Assembly (NCBI GenBank): GCA_000824805.1
Contig: CCNA01000045.1
Location: forward strand, 1 to 64,000
DNA length: 64,000 bases
Source of the DNA: Mesorhizobium sp. SOD10
GTDB taxonomy: Bacteria > Pseudomonadota > Alphaproteobacteria > Rhizobiales > Rhizobiaceae
Direction of reading: 5' to 3'
Each line of letters begins with the position of its first letter. Within the stretch, counting starts at the first letter, position 1. Shown piece after piece: positions 18,005-27,473 of this stretch. The translations under genes were made by a program, and so were the position numbers. A model generated the notes under the pieces. The model had not been told where the DNA came from and made no database searches. It saw only the letters and a program-made list of their open reading frames with translations.

Positions 18005-19033
18005 TTATCGTTGCCGCGGAACGTCATAAGTCTCCAGCTTCACGCCACGGAACACGCCGATCGTCGCCCGGGCCGGAGGCTCCGGTTGAACGTATTTGAC
18101 GACTTCCTTCACTTCTGGTGCCGATGCCACGGCCGGTGCGGGCTTGACCTTGCTCAGTTCGTCAATTTGGCTTCCGACCCGCTTCACGGCTTGGGTCAGC
18201 CCGTCGATCTTGTCGTCGGCGCGCTTTCGCTCTGCGGCTACGGCGTCCTCAGCGGCCTTCTGCCTGTCAAGTTCCGCCTGCCTCTTGGCGACATCTTCAG
18301 GAGTGTCGCCGGTTAGGTCCGAAATCGTGACCCGTTCGGTAGCCTCGCCCTTGCTGGCCGCGGCTTGGCGCAGCGCCAGCGACAGCTGACCGGCGCCGGC
18401 GGCAAGCGTCAGTTTCTGGGCGTCCTTGGTGCTGACTTCGACCGTCACTGCTTTAACAACCTGCGGGTTGTCCTTGCTTTCGTCGGCAACCTGATCGATC
18501 GCAAGCACCTTGACGCTCTGCAGGAGAACGTCGACGAAACTTCTGTCCGCGCCTTGGTCGCCGCGCATCGCGCGAGTCAGGAGAATGTCCACTCGGTCTC
18601 CCGGAAACACGAAGCCGGCAACACCGAGAACGTCGTTGACGCGAATGGAAACAGCCTTCATGCCTGCGCCGAGCACGGCGGAAAGGGTGGCACGTTGACC
18701 AGGCCCTGTAATCTTGGTTGTCAGAACCGGCTCGTTGGCGCCGATAGCCTGTAGCGCTTGCCTTGTGCCGTTGCCGGCCAGGGCCTCTTTCGTCGTCTTG
18801 AACGCGCCAGTCGGAACCGCGCCCGCCGGCCACGCTATCTCGCGCAGCTTGTCTTCGCTCAAAGTGTCGCCGAATTTCAGGGGCACCGCAGCCACCACGA
18901 TAGTGTCGTGAGGAACATTGCCTGCCTGGGCCATCGCGTTGCGCTGGTTCGCGAGCCAGATATTGGCGAGCACGACTGCCAGCACTCCAAAAACGCCGGC
19001 AAGAATGATCATTATGATTGTATTCGCGCGCAT
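18005..19033 (-). CDS. cpaB: Flp pilus assembly protein CpaB
   Basis: A 342-residue periplasmic protein with one N-terminal membrane anchor (TIIMIILAGVFGVLAVVLAN). It is followed by a SAF domain (about residues 45-110, with VAAVPLKFGDTLSEDKLREI) and the RcpC/CpaB domain (GMKAVSIRVNDVLGVAGFVFPGD). The C-terminal third is a charged helix (DRQKAAEDAVAAERKRADDK) and a Pro/Val-rich tail. It links the inner-membrane platform to the secretin. It lies after the pilin gene, separated by a strong hairpin. Confidence 0.94.
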   Translation of the reverse strand: MRANTIIMIILAGVFGVLAVVLANIWLANQRNAMAQAGNVPHDTIVVAAVPLKFGDTLSEDKLREIAWPAGAVPTGAFKTTKEALAGNGTRQALQAIGANEPVLTTKITGPGQRATLSAVLGAGMKAVSIRVNDVLGVAGFVFPGDRVDILLTRAMRGDQGADRSFVDVLLQSVKVLAIDQVADESKDNPQVVKAVTVEVSTKDAQKLTLAAGAGQLSLALRQAAASKGEATERVTISDLTGDTPEDVAKRQAELDRQKAAEDAVAAERKRADDKIDGLTQAVKRVGSQIDELSKVKPAPAVASAPEVKEVVKYVQPEPPARATIGVFRGVKLETYDVPRQR

Positions 19034-19088
19034 GAGCCCAACCCCAAAAAGGCTTTACGAATCAGCTTCGCCCGTCCGACAGCTGACT

Positions 19089-19115
19089 CAGGCCCGGACC
19101 CCACGTCCGGGCCTG
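19089..19115 (-). terminator. strong hairpin after the pilin gene (attenuator or RNA stabiliser)
   Basis: A perfect 11-bp stem, CAGGCCCGGAC at 19089-19099 and GTCCGGGCCTG at 19105-19115, with a five-base loop. It starts 17 bases after the pilin stop and ends before cpaB. No T-run follows, so full termination is unlikely. Hairpins in this place commonly let the pilin be made in excess over the machine proteins. Confidence 0.6.
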
Positions 19116-19132
19116 AAAGAGCGCAAAAGCGA

Positions 19133-19345
19133 TCAGCTACCCGTGCCGTTAACAGCGCAGCTGCCCGGCCCAGCATTCAATCCGGTGCAGAGAGCGGTGA
19201 AACGTCCCGTCACCCACAGGCCAATGCCGACAATAATTAGGATCGACGCCGCCGCGATGATGCCGATCAGAATAGAATATTCGACCATAGCAGCGCCGTT
19301 TTCATCGTCGCGGAACTGCCGGGCCATCGTCATGAGCTTCTTCAT
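19133..19345 (-). CDS. flp: Flp/Fap-type major pilin
   Basis: A 70-residue prepilin starting MKKLMTMARQFRDDENG. The processing site is G/AAMVEYS: glycine, then a Glu-Tyr pair at positions +5/+6, the Flp signature. The mature chain begins with a hydrophobic helix (ILIGIIAAASILIIVGIGLW) and has two C-terminal cysteines for a disulfide. A GGGAG Shine-Dalgarno lies a few bases upstream. It heads the left arm of the Tad locus, and an AT-rich region of almost 500 bases precedes it. Confidence 0.95.
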   Translation of the reverse strand: MKKLMTMARQFRDDENGAAMVEYSILIGIIAAASILIIVGIGLWVTGRFTALCTGLNAGPGSCAVNGTGS

Positions 19346-19838
19346 GCCAATTCTCCCTCTGGAGGTTTGAACCCGACGAGACGAGCCTAAGGATGAACCC
19401 ATACCCAAGCATCCCCCGTCACGTTCGATCCTAGGTCGCGCAAAAAAGCCAAGTCAAACGGATTAACAGTCCCTTAACCCTTCAATACTCTGTTTGCAGC
19501 CCTTTCGATTTTGACAAGAGCTTGATTCGTTTCGTTTTTCAAGCGATCTTAACCATTCGTTCACAATTCCGCCGCAGTCGGGTCATTGCTGCAACATATT
19601 AGAAACAATACATAAGCCTTTATATCTAGTCATTTAGAGGGCGGGCCGCGTGACCGGCCACAAAGGTCCTAAGACTTTGGTCTGTAACTCTGAAGTGGCG
19701 GAAGAATAAAACGTTTTCGCGATCTCCAATTCTTAACTATGTCGCAAGTAATAGGTCTAGTGTGTCCTCCTCGCCGCTTGTGCGCCTCGTGGTTAACGCT
19801 TAGTTTCGATGTCGGGGAAATAGCAGGGGTTCGGCGTC
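19346..19838. promoter_or_regulatory. AT-rich divergent regulatory region of the Tad locus
   Basis: A gene-free stretch of 493 bases separates the pilin gene (minus) from cpaF (plus). It is distinctly richer in A and T than the surrounding genes between about 19,440 and 19,760, and holds several TTAACC-type words (for example near 19,460, 19,475 and 19,550). It must contain the promoters of both arms. I cannot name a specific binding site with confidence. Confidence 0.5.
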
Positions 19839-21217
<1,379 letters not shown>

Positions 21218-21218
<1 letters not shown>

Positions 21219-22189
21219 TGCTGACCGGACAGACTCTGCTTTATTTCATTTACGTGCTCGCAGGCGCCTCAGTCATTCTTGCGGTCGAGTCGTTCTACGT
21301 TTCTTACTCTGCTCGGCGCGCAAGACACGTCACTATCAATCGTCGGCTCAAGCGGCTCGGAGAGGAAGGTGCGGCCGAGCAGACACTACAAGGCCTTTTG
21401 CGAGAGCGAGGCCTGAGCACCAGCGGCGACTATCTTTTCGGAATGGTAGGTCTGAACAGACTCTACACGCAATCAGGCACCACCGGAAACCCTATCCTCT
21501 TCGCAACGCTCTTCTTGCTTGGGGGCTTGGTCGTGGGGTTCGTTCTAACCCTGCTGCTCAACCTGCCGGTGTTTGTGGGGTTCCTCTCATTTTTCGTCGT
21601 GGCCTTCGCATTACCCTTGCTCCTTCTGCGGCGAGCCCGCAACAGACGAATCCTCAAATTCGCCCAGCAACTTCCCGATGCTCTTGACATGATCGTGCGC
21701 TCGCTCAAAGCGGGCCACCCGGCGTCGGTGGCAATCGGCCTGGTCGCCCGCGAGATGCCGGACCCATTGGGCACCGAATTCGGCATCGTGTCAGACGAAA
21801 TCACTTTCGGTCTCAGCCTGGAACAGGCAGTGCGAAAGCTGTCGGAACGGGTTGGCTTCGAGGGGTTGCATTTGCTGTCGGTGTCGCTCTCCATCCAATC
21901 CAAAACCGGCGGCAATCTCACGGAAATCCTGGCCAATCTTTCAGCGGTCCTGCGCGAAAGGCAGAAACTTAAAATGAAGATCAAGGCGCTCTCGGCAGAA
22001 GGTCGAATGTCTGCCTGGATCATATCGTTGTTTCCCGTGGTGATGTTCCTGGTTCTCCTGGTCACTGCACCTTCCTACTATGGCACTGTCTGGCACAATC
22101 CGCTGATCTTGCCGGCTTTTACAATTTTTGGAACTTGGGCCCTGTTGGGCGACTACATCATGTATCGAATGGTTACCTTCGATATCTAG
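21218..22189 (+). CDS. tadB: TadB inner-membrane platform protein
   Basis: A 323-residue membrane protein of the type II secretion F-domain family. An N-terminal helix (LLYFIYVLAGASVILAVESF), two central helices (residues ~90-135) and two C-terminal helices (residues ~265-315) flank the cytoplasmic F domain, which includes LPDALDMIVRSLKAGHP and SLSIQSKTGGNLTEIL. It forms the platform with TadC. The start overlaps the cpaF stop, which supports coupled translation. Confidence 0.94.
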
Positions 22190-22201
22190 AGGGGCGCAGA
22201 G

Positions 22202-23152
22202 TTGTTTGTGAGTGGGCTGGATCTGAGTTTGTTGGTTTCCGTGGCGGTCTTCGCGACTGCGGTCGCCCTTTTCCTCTTTGGGGGGCTGATCATTCTGCCG
22301 GCACTGCAGACGCGGAAACTGGTGACCCAGAGCCTTATCGCCGAAGGCGTTAGCGACCGCCGGTCTTTACTGGGGCAGGAGAAGCTTGCGAAGATCGCAG
22401 CTCAGCGGCCAATCGATGCCTATTTCCGGACCCTCGAGAAGGAACGCGGGGAGCCAAATGCGCTCGAAGCCAAGCTGTTCCGGGCGGGCTTTTACCAACC
22501 CAGCGCCCCGGTGGTCTATACCTTGTGTCGACTTGGCGTCGTATGTCTGGGTTTCCTGGGCTGCTACGCGGTCCTGTCAAGGATATTGCCGTCGCAATGG
22601 CCGGCTTTCATCCCTTACGCTGCTTCGGCTCTGTTCGGTCTCGCCTGCCTTGTGATCCCCAGCGTTATGCTCGATCGCTTTGAGAATGCGCAAAAGCAGA
22701 TCTATCGACGCGGCTTTCCCGATTTCATGGACATGATGATCACATGCGCCGACGCCGGCATGAGCCTGGAAGCGGCTGTGGAACGGGTCAGCAACGAACT
22801 GGCTGGGACGCATAAGTGGCTAGGCGTCCAGCTTGCGATCATGAATCTGCAAATGCGCGCCGGCAAGCCGTTGCGGGAGGCGCTGCGCGAACTAGCCGAT
22901 CGCTTGGGACTTGACGAGGCGCGCGCCTTGGCAGTGCTGTTCCGGCAATCGGAAGAACTTGGCACCAGCCTGACCGACGCGTTGAGGGTTTACAGCGATG
23001 AGATGCGAAGCCAGCGCATTCTTCGCGCCGAGGAAAAGGCCAACGCCTTGCCGGTCAAAATGATGATCCCATTGGGGCTCTGCGTGTTCCCCGTTGTGCT
23101 GATGGTGATCCTCCTGCCGGTGATCATTCGCATGAAAGGCGTTTTCTTCTGA
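22202..23152 (+). CDS. tadC: TadC inner-membrane platform protein
   Basis: A 316-residue paralogue of TadB with the type II secretion F domain (FPDFMDMMITCADAGMSLEA, then FRQSEELGTSLTDALR). It has an N-terminal helix, two helices near residues 95-150 and a C-terminal pair. The start is TTG at 22202, supported by GAGGGG seven bases upstream. A GTG two codons later is possible. It follows tadB by 12 bases. Confidence 0.94.
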   Translation: MFVSGLDLSLLVSVAVFATAVALFLFGGLIILPALQTRKLVTQSLIAEGVSDRRSLLGQEKLAKIAAQRPIDAYFRTLEKERGEPNALEAKLFRAGFYQPSAPVVYTLCRLGVVCLGFLGCYAVLSRILPSQWPAFIPYAASALFGLACLVIPSVMLDRFENAQKQIYRRGFPDFMDMMITCADAGMSLEAAVERVSNELAGTHKWLGVQLAIMNLQMRAGKPLREALRELADRLGLDEARALAVLFRQSEELGTSLTDALRVYSDEMRSQRILRAEEKANALPVKMMIPLGLCVFPVVLMVILLPVIIRMKGVFF

Positions 23153-23205
23153 TCCGTCATATGATTAGGTTCTAAAATTGAGTCGGAGGCTCCTTGGGGC
23201 ACAAA

Positions 23206-23757
23206 ATGACAAGGTCGATACGCCTCGCCGCCGCAGCCGGTGTGTTGCTGATCATGCTGGCCGGTTGCCAGTCGACCGACACCACGGGCGGCGTCGTTCG
23301 CACCAACGAGCCTGCCAAGGGCGACTACACCGCTTTCGGCGATACCTTTGACGGGCTGAAGACCATTAGCGATGTCGACTATTATGCCTCCGACCAGGCG
23401 ATCACCGAGGCCAAGACCCAGTTCCGCTCTGAAAACTACGGCAATGCCGGCGCGCTGTTCTACAAGGCGACCCGGCTGGCGCCGAATGACGGCGTCGCCT
23501 GGCTGGGCCTTGCCGCCTCCTGTGATCGCATCCGCCGCTTCGATCTTTCCGATATGGCCTATAGCCGAGCCTTCAAGCTGCTCGGCGCGACGCCGGAATA
23601 TTACAACAATCTCGGCTACTCCTATCTGCTGCGCGGCAAGCTGCAGGAGGCGCGAACGAACTTCCTCAGGGCTTACGAACTGTCGCCCAATGATCCGACC
23701 GTGGCGAACAATCTGAAGCTTCTGTCGTCAAGCGTGCGGAACATAGAAAGGTCATGA
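23206..23757 (+). CDS. tadD: TadD-like TPR lipoprotein
   Basis: About 183 residues. ATG at 23206 has GGGG six bases upstream. The lipoprotein signal ends LLIMLAGC. Tetratricopeptide repeats fill about residues 65-175, with AITEAKTQFRSENYGNAGAL, a YSRAFKLLGATPEYYNNLGY-type repeat and LRGKLQEARTNFLRAYELSP. TadD proteins act as pilotins or assembly scaffolds in the periplasm. It overlaps the next gene as ATGA. Confidence 0.9.
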   Translation: MTRSIRLAAAAGVLLIMLAGCQSTDTTGGVVRTNEPAKGDYTAFGDTFDGLKTISDVDYYASDQAITEAKTQFRSENYGNAGALFYKATRLAPNDGVAWLGLAASCDRIRRFDLSDMAYSRAFKLLGATPEYYNNLGYSYLLRGKLQEARTNFLRAYELSPNDPTVANNLKLLSSSVRNIERS

Positions 23758-24299
23758 GCCTTTTGCTCGCCGCGTCGCTGTTGCTCAGGGCGTTGGCCAT
23801 CCCGCTCCTCGGTAGGATCGCCTGGACCGATTTCACGACGCAGAAGATTGCCAACCGCGACGTGCTGCTGCTGATATGCCTCGGTCTGGGCTCACTCCAG
23901 CTCGTATCCGCGCAGAGCGGATCATGGTGGGACATGGGCCTGAGCGCGATCGGCTGCGTCCTGCTGTTCGTGACACTGTTACCGTTCTGGGCCCTGCGCA
24001 AGCTCGGCGCCGGCGACGTGAAGCTGATGGCGGCGGTGCCGCTTCTGATTGGTGGAAACGGCCTTGTCGTGTTCACGATCTTCCTGCTGGTCTTCGCGCT
24101 GGCAACCGCGGCATTGGTCAAGAACCCCTTTCTCCTGCCGGCGGGCGCGTTCCGCCTCTACGTCCAGCACATGGACAGGAAAGGCGTCGTGCCGTTCGGC
24201 GTGCCGATCTCGGCCGCCGCGATATGCGCAATCCTGTTCCAGATCTATAACGGTGTGATGCTGGCCACGAGCACCGGAATCCTCCGGCAGCTTGGCTAG
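23754..24299 (+). CDS. cpaA: CpaA/TadV prepilin peptidase (A24 family)
   Basis: A 181-residue inner-membrane aspartic peptidase that removes the leader from Flp prepilin and the TadE-type pseudopilins. The catalytic aspartates are in WTDFTTQKIANRD (first) and KLGAGDVKLMA (second, the GxGD motif). Five to six hydrophobic segments are visible. The larger methyltransferase domain of PilD is absent, as expected for the Tad form. The start overlaps tadD by four bases, and it closes the right arm. Confidence 0.94.
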   Translation: MSLLLAASLLLRALAIPLLGRIAWTDFTTQKIANRDVLLLICLGLGSLQLVSAQSGSWWDMGLSAIGCVLLFVTLLPFWALRKLGAGDVKLMAAVPLLIGGNGLVVFTIFLLVFALATAALVKNPFLLPAGAFRLYVQHMDRKGVVPFGVPISAAAICAILFQIYNGVMLATSTGILRQLG

Positions 24300-24424
24300 A
24301 TCCAACTGCCCAAATTGGCCCCTAGGTCCGTAAGAAGCAGCCAGCGCAGCGAGGATTTCTCGTCGCATCGGGGCGACCAGCCCAACGCTCGCCACACTTT
24401 GCCGCCGGCCCAGTACAGGTTTGG

Positions 24425-25420
24425 CTACGAGGAACGTGCGGGAGGCGATACTCGACAGCATCGCCATATCACCGCTATCGCGATGATCGAGAAGTAACCA
24501 TCGATGGCATAGTGCCAGCCGAAATACACCGAGCCGAAGAGGATCACGCCGGCATAGATCCACGCCACGGCGCCGACCCGTCGGTTGAGGCTCGAAAGGA
24601 AAAGGGCGTTCAGCACGGCAATAGCCACATGGAAGCTGGGCATCGCTGAAATGCCTGTCCCTATCGAGGCTTTGTGGGTCGTATACGACGCATACAGGTA
24701 ATCGGTGATCACCAGGGTGTCCGGTCCGGAATCGCTTGTCTTGAGAGATCGGATAAGGTCCTCGAATCTGTCTGGATCGAACAGCCGATCATAGAAGATC
24801 GGTCCTGCCGATGAAGCGACCAGTCTGACGATCACACCCAGAACCACTGCGCTAGTGATAAGCGACAGGAAATAACGCAGGCGCTTCGATGCGTCGTCGA
24901 GCCAGGCCGCCACTACGACGACGGTGGCAAGCACGACGAACCAAAGCTGCGAATAAAAAATGTAGAGCGCTCGATCCGCGATGCTTGGAACCGGCAGGGC
25001 GCGCGCCCATTTCCAGGGGTCGCCGAAATGCAAAGCGGCGTCGATCTTTGCCAGGAATTGATCCGCGAAGAACGGCACTATCTGCGAGAATTCGTGCTTA
25101 TAAGCAGTGAATGCAGCCAGACAAAGTATGAAGATCCCAAGCGTGTATGTCGCTCCGACGCCTCGCGACATGAGTTTGCGCCGTAGCCAGGTGGCTGGAG
25201 CCCGTGGTTGGCTGATGACCGCTGCAACAATCAGCCCGATCAGGATCAGGAAAGGCAGCAGCAGATAAAGCAGCAGGAGCCTGAACGTGCCCAGCGCGGC
25301 GAGATAGGTGACGGGATACAGATAAGCCGCAAGCCCGGCATAGCACAGGCAGGCCACCGCGAGTTTTGCGGAGATCGAGAACCGCGATTGTTCGGCAGCT
25401 ATGTCAGGCGCCATTTCCAT
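24425..25420 (-). CDS. PAP2-superfamily membrane phosphatase or transferase
   Basis: A 331-residue multispan protein with about seven hydrophobic segments. The PAP2/acid-phosphatase motifs are SAMPSFHVAIA and GWHYAIDGYFS, which carry the histidines and aspartate of the active site. Size and the long N-terminal membrane part resemble Aur1-type inositol-phosphoceramide synthase relatives as well as lipid phosphatases. The substrate (undecaprenyl pyrophosphate, phosphatidic acid or another lipid phosphate) cannot be told from the sequence. It is convergent with the prepilin peptidase gene, with about 125 unremarkable bases between. Confidence 0.85.
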   Translation of the reverse strand: MEMAPDIAAEQSRFSISAKLAVACLCYAGLAAYLYPVTYLAALGTFRLLLLYLLLPFLILIGLIVAAVISQPRAPATWLRRKLMSRGVGATYTLGIFILCLAAFTAYKHEFSQIVPFFADQFLAKIDAALHFGDPWKWARALPVPSIADRALYIFYSQLWFVVLATVVVVAAWLDDASKRLRYFLSLITSAVVLGVIVRLVASSAGPIFYDRLFDPDRFEDLIRSLKTSDSGPDTLVITDYLYASYTTHKASIGTGISAMPSFHVAIAVLNALFLSSLNRRVGAVAWIYAGVILFGSVYFGWHYAIDGYFSIIAIAVIWRCCRVSPPARSS

Positions 25421-25590
25421 TGCCGCACCGGCTTTTTCTTGATGACGGGTAGAGGTGGCGGTTCGCCCGAAACGGCTGGTTTGGGCGAGGCAAATATGAA
25501 GCGTTCGGTGAGGGCCACCGCACCAGCCGCCACCCCGCCAAGAGCCGCTAGAACGAGAAGCTTTTTAAGTACATGCAACGAGACACCCAA
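25399..25590 (-). CDS. possible 63-residue single-pass membrane protein
   Basis: A small reading frame with a TTG start and a hydrophobic helix (KLLVLAALGGVAAGAVALTE), followed by a Pro-rich tail and a basic end. It overlaps the PAP2 start by 22 bases in the same orientation. No clear Shine-Dalgarno is visible. Overlap and topology make a coupled small partner of the PAP2 enzyme plausible. It could be chance. Confidence 0.35.
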   Translation of the reverse strand: MGVSLHVLKKLLVLAALGGVAAGAVALTERFIFASPKPAVSGEPPPLPVIKKKPVRQWKWRLT

Positions 25591-25599
25591 GGCCCAATC

Positions 25600-26883
25600 C
25601 TAAAACCCCGCCGTCTGCTTCTCCACCAGCTTCAGCTGCCCCTTCTCCACCTTGAAGAACGGCATCGACCTTTGGCTCGAGCCGTCGCTGCGGAAGCGGA
25701 ACAGGCCGGTCGAGCCGCGGAAGCCGGTCGTGTTCTCCAGCACCTGTTTGTTGAAGCCGTCGGGGCCGGCCGCGCTCGCGATCCCCGCGCTCAGCGCCAC
25801 CATGTCGTAGGCGTAGGCGACGTTGACGTCCGGCTGGTACTTGTAGGCCGCCTTGAAGCGGTCGGCGATCGGCCCGGTCTCGCTCTCGTCGAGCGTCGCG
25901 ATATAGGCGCCCTCGTAGAGCGGATCCATCGGGCGCTCGAGCCAGCGGTCGGTGCCGATCAGCGTCACCGTCTTGCCCGGAACGCCTTTCGCCTTCAGCG
26001 CCGCCAGCACCGCAACAGGGCTGCCGCCGCCGCAGGCGACGACCACGGCGTCGGGCGCCTCGACCAGCGAGCTCATATCCGACACCACCTTGGCGCCGCC
26101 GTCGGCCGGCGAATAGGGCAGCGTCACCGCAAGCGTGGCGCCATAGATGCTGAGCGCGTTGGCCACCCGGGATTCGATGGCGCTCGAGTCGGCGCCCGCC
26201 GGCACCAGCAGCACGAATTTCCTGGCGCCCTTGCTGGCGATTGCCGCCGCGCCCGCCGCCGCGCTGTCGGCCTCGCTGAGCCGCACGGAATAGACGCCGG
26301 GGCCGCCGGCGAAATTGTCGGCCAGCGCCAGCACCGGCGGGCGCTTGGAGCCGGAGAGCTTGGCAAGATGCTGCGCGGCCGCAAGCTCGGACGGCCCGAT
26401 GACGGCTTTCGCCGTACCCGAGGTGATCGCCTTCACCGCGAGGTCTTTCGCGTAGCCGCTGTCGCCGCGCGTATCCTCGATCGTCAGCGTCAGTAGCTTG
26501 TCGCCGAGATCGGCCATCGCGAGGCGCGCGCCGTCATACATCTTTCGGCCGTTCTCGCCCGTGCTTCCGGGCGCTGAAAGCGGCAGCAGCATGGCGACCC
26601 TGGTCGGCCCCGTGCCGAGCGTCAGCTGGGCCTTGGCGGCGGCGGCCGAGGTCGGGCCGCTCGAAGTCGCGCTGCCCAATGCCGGACTGCCTGGGGTCTC
26701 GACGCTTGCCTGCTGGGCGGGCGCCGCGGCAGTGCCCGCCTGGCCGGCGGGTGCCGCGATCGCCGATGGATCGAGCACGTCCGACGATCCGTTCTTGGAC
26801 TGGCATCCGGACGCTGCCGCCGCAATGGCAAAGGCCAGGACCAAGGCTCGCCACCGCTCGCGTCGGAGATCAGTTGTCGGCAT
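25600..26883 (-). CDS. LpoA-like penicillin-binding-protein activator lipoprotein
   Basis: About 427 residues from the internal ATG at 26883, chosen because it gives a compact lipoprotein signal ending AAAASGC. A start at 26958 would add 25 residues. An Ala/Pro/Gly-rich linker (residues ~30-80) leads to a periplasmic-binding-protein-like fold (Leu/Ile/Val type), starting TRVAMLLPLSAPGSTGENGR. LpoA of E. coli uses this fold to activate PBP1A, so an outer-membrane lipoprotein controlling peptidoglycan synthesis is a fair family call. The first ~10 kb to the left carries another cell-wall gene (the L,D-transpeptidase), but the two are not in one operon. Confidence 0.8.
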   Translation of the reverse strand: MPTTDLRRERWRALVLAFAIAAAASGCQSKNGSSDVLDPSAIAAPAGQAGTAAAPAQQASVETPGSPALGSATSSGPTSAAAAKAQLTLGTGPTRVAMLLPLSAPGSTGENGRKMYDGARLAMADLGDKLLTLTIEDTRGDSGYAKDLAVKAITSGTAKAVIGPSELAAAQHLAKLSGSKRPPVLALADNFAGGPGVYSVRLSEADSAAAGAAAIASKGARKFVLLVPAGADSSAIESRVANALSIYGATLAVTLPYSPADGGAKVVSDMSSLVEAPDAVVVACGGGSPVAVLAALKAKGVPGKTVTLIGTDRWLERPMDPLYEGAYIATLDESETGPIADRFKAAYKYQPDVNVAYAYDMVALSAGIASAAGPDGFNKQVLENTTGFRGSTGLFRFRSDGSSQRSMPFFKVEKGQLKLVEKQTAGF

Positions 26884-26991
26884 CCCGCCGGCATGCGCGG
26901 CAGCCGGCGGTGTGGTCGCGCAGGCGTCCGCCTCCACCCTGGCTTTCATCGTCGTCATTGCAAACGGTCGGCGCGGCGCACGCCCGTCAGC

Positions 26992-27360
26992 TCAGTGCAT
27001 ATACTCGACCATGCGGTCGTGGAAGCATTCGCATTTGTTGAGCGTGTCTTCGTCCTTGTAGTTCGTCTTGAGGTAGCCATAGGCCATGCCGCAGGCGACC
27101 TTGGCTTCCGAGGCCCAGACGAAGGCGGGACGCGACGAGTTGATCCATTCCGGGCTGTTGGCGACGGCGACCGATTCGTCCATCAGCTTCACCACCTGGT
27201 CCTTGAGCTCGACCATGTTGTCCGTCAGCACCAGGTCCGACGTGCCCACGGTGCGGCAATAATTCACCGCCGGCTCGCCGATGATGTCGGCGGCGAAGCC
27301 CGTCGACCCGGCGAGCAGCAGCGCCGTGGCCGAAGCCAGCAATCTTGCGGAATGTTTCAT
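26992..27360 (-). CDS. small exported cysteine-containing protein
   Basis: A 122-residue protein with a signal peptide (MKHSARLLASATALLLAG..., ending GFAA, residues 1-24). The mature part has four cysteines: one in NYCRTVG, one in VACGMAYG, and a pair in NKCECFHD. Together these could form two disulfides in the periplasm. It lies downstream of the adhesin gene, same strand, after a hairpin. A GAGGGG Shine-Dalgarno precedes the ATG. No family name is recognised. Confidence 0.75.
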   Translation of the reverse strand: MKHSARLLASATALLLAGSTGFAADIIGEPAVNYCRTVGTSDLVLTDNMVELKDQVVKLMDESVAVANSPEWINSSRPAFVWASEAKVACGMAYGYLKTNYKDEDTLNKCECFHDRMVEYMH

Positions 27361-27409
27361 GTAAGCCCCTCTCCGAATTGCGAATTCATGGTTCTCTAAT
27401 GCATAGCAT

Positions 27410-27436
27410 GGAAGCGTGGCTTTACGCCACGCCTCC
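27410..27436 (-). terminator. hairpin downstream of the adhesin gene
   Basis: A perfect 7-bp stem, GCGTGGC at 27414-27420 and GCCACGC at 27426-27432, with a five-base loop and outer GGA/TCC pairing. It starts about 40 bases after the adhesin stop. There is no T-run on either strand, so it may end transcription weakly or protect the mRNA end. It separates the adhesin from the small exported protein gene. Confidence 0.5.
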
Positions 27437-27473
27437 GAGTCACCAAGTTTGCGTTATCCAGACGACGGCACCG

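Noticed and set aside
27410..27436. A classical Rho-independent terminator after the adhesin
   Set aside because: The stem is good, but neither strand has a T-run, so it was listed only as a hairpin with moderate confidence.
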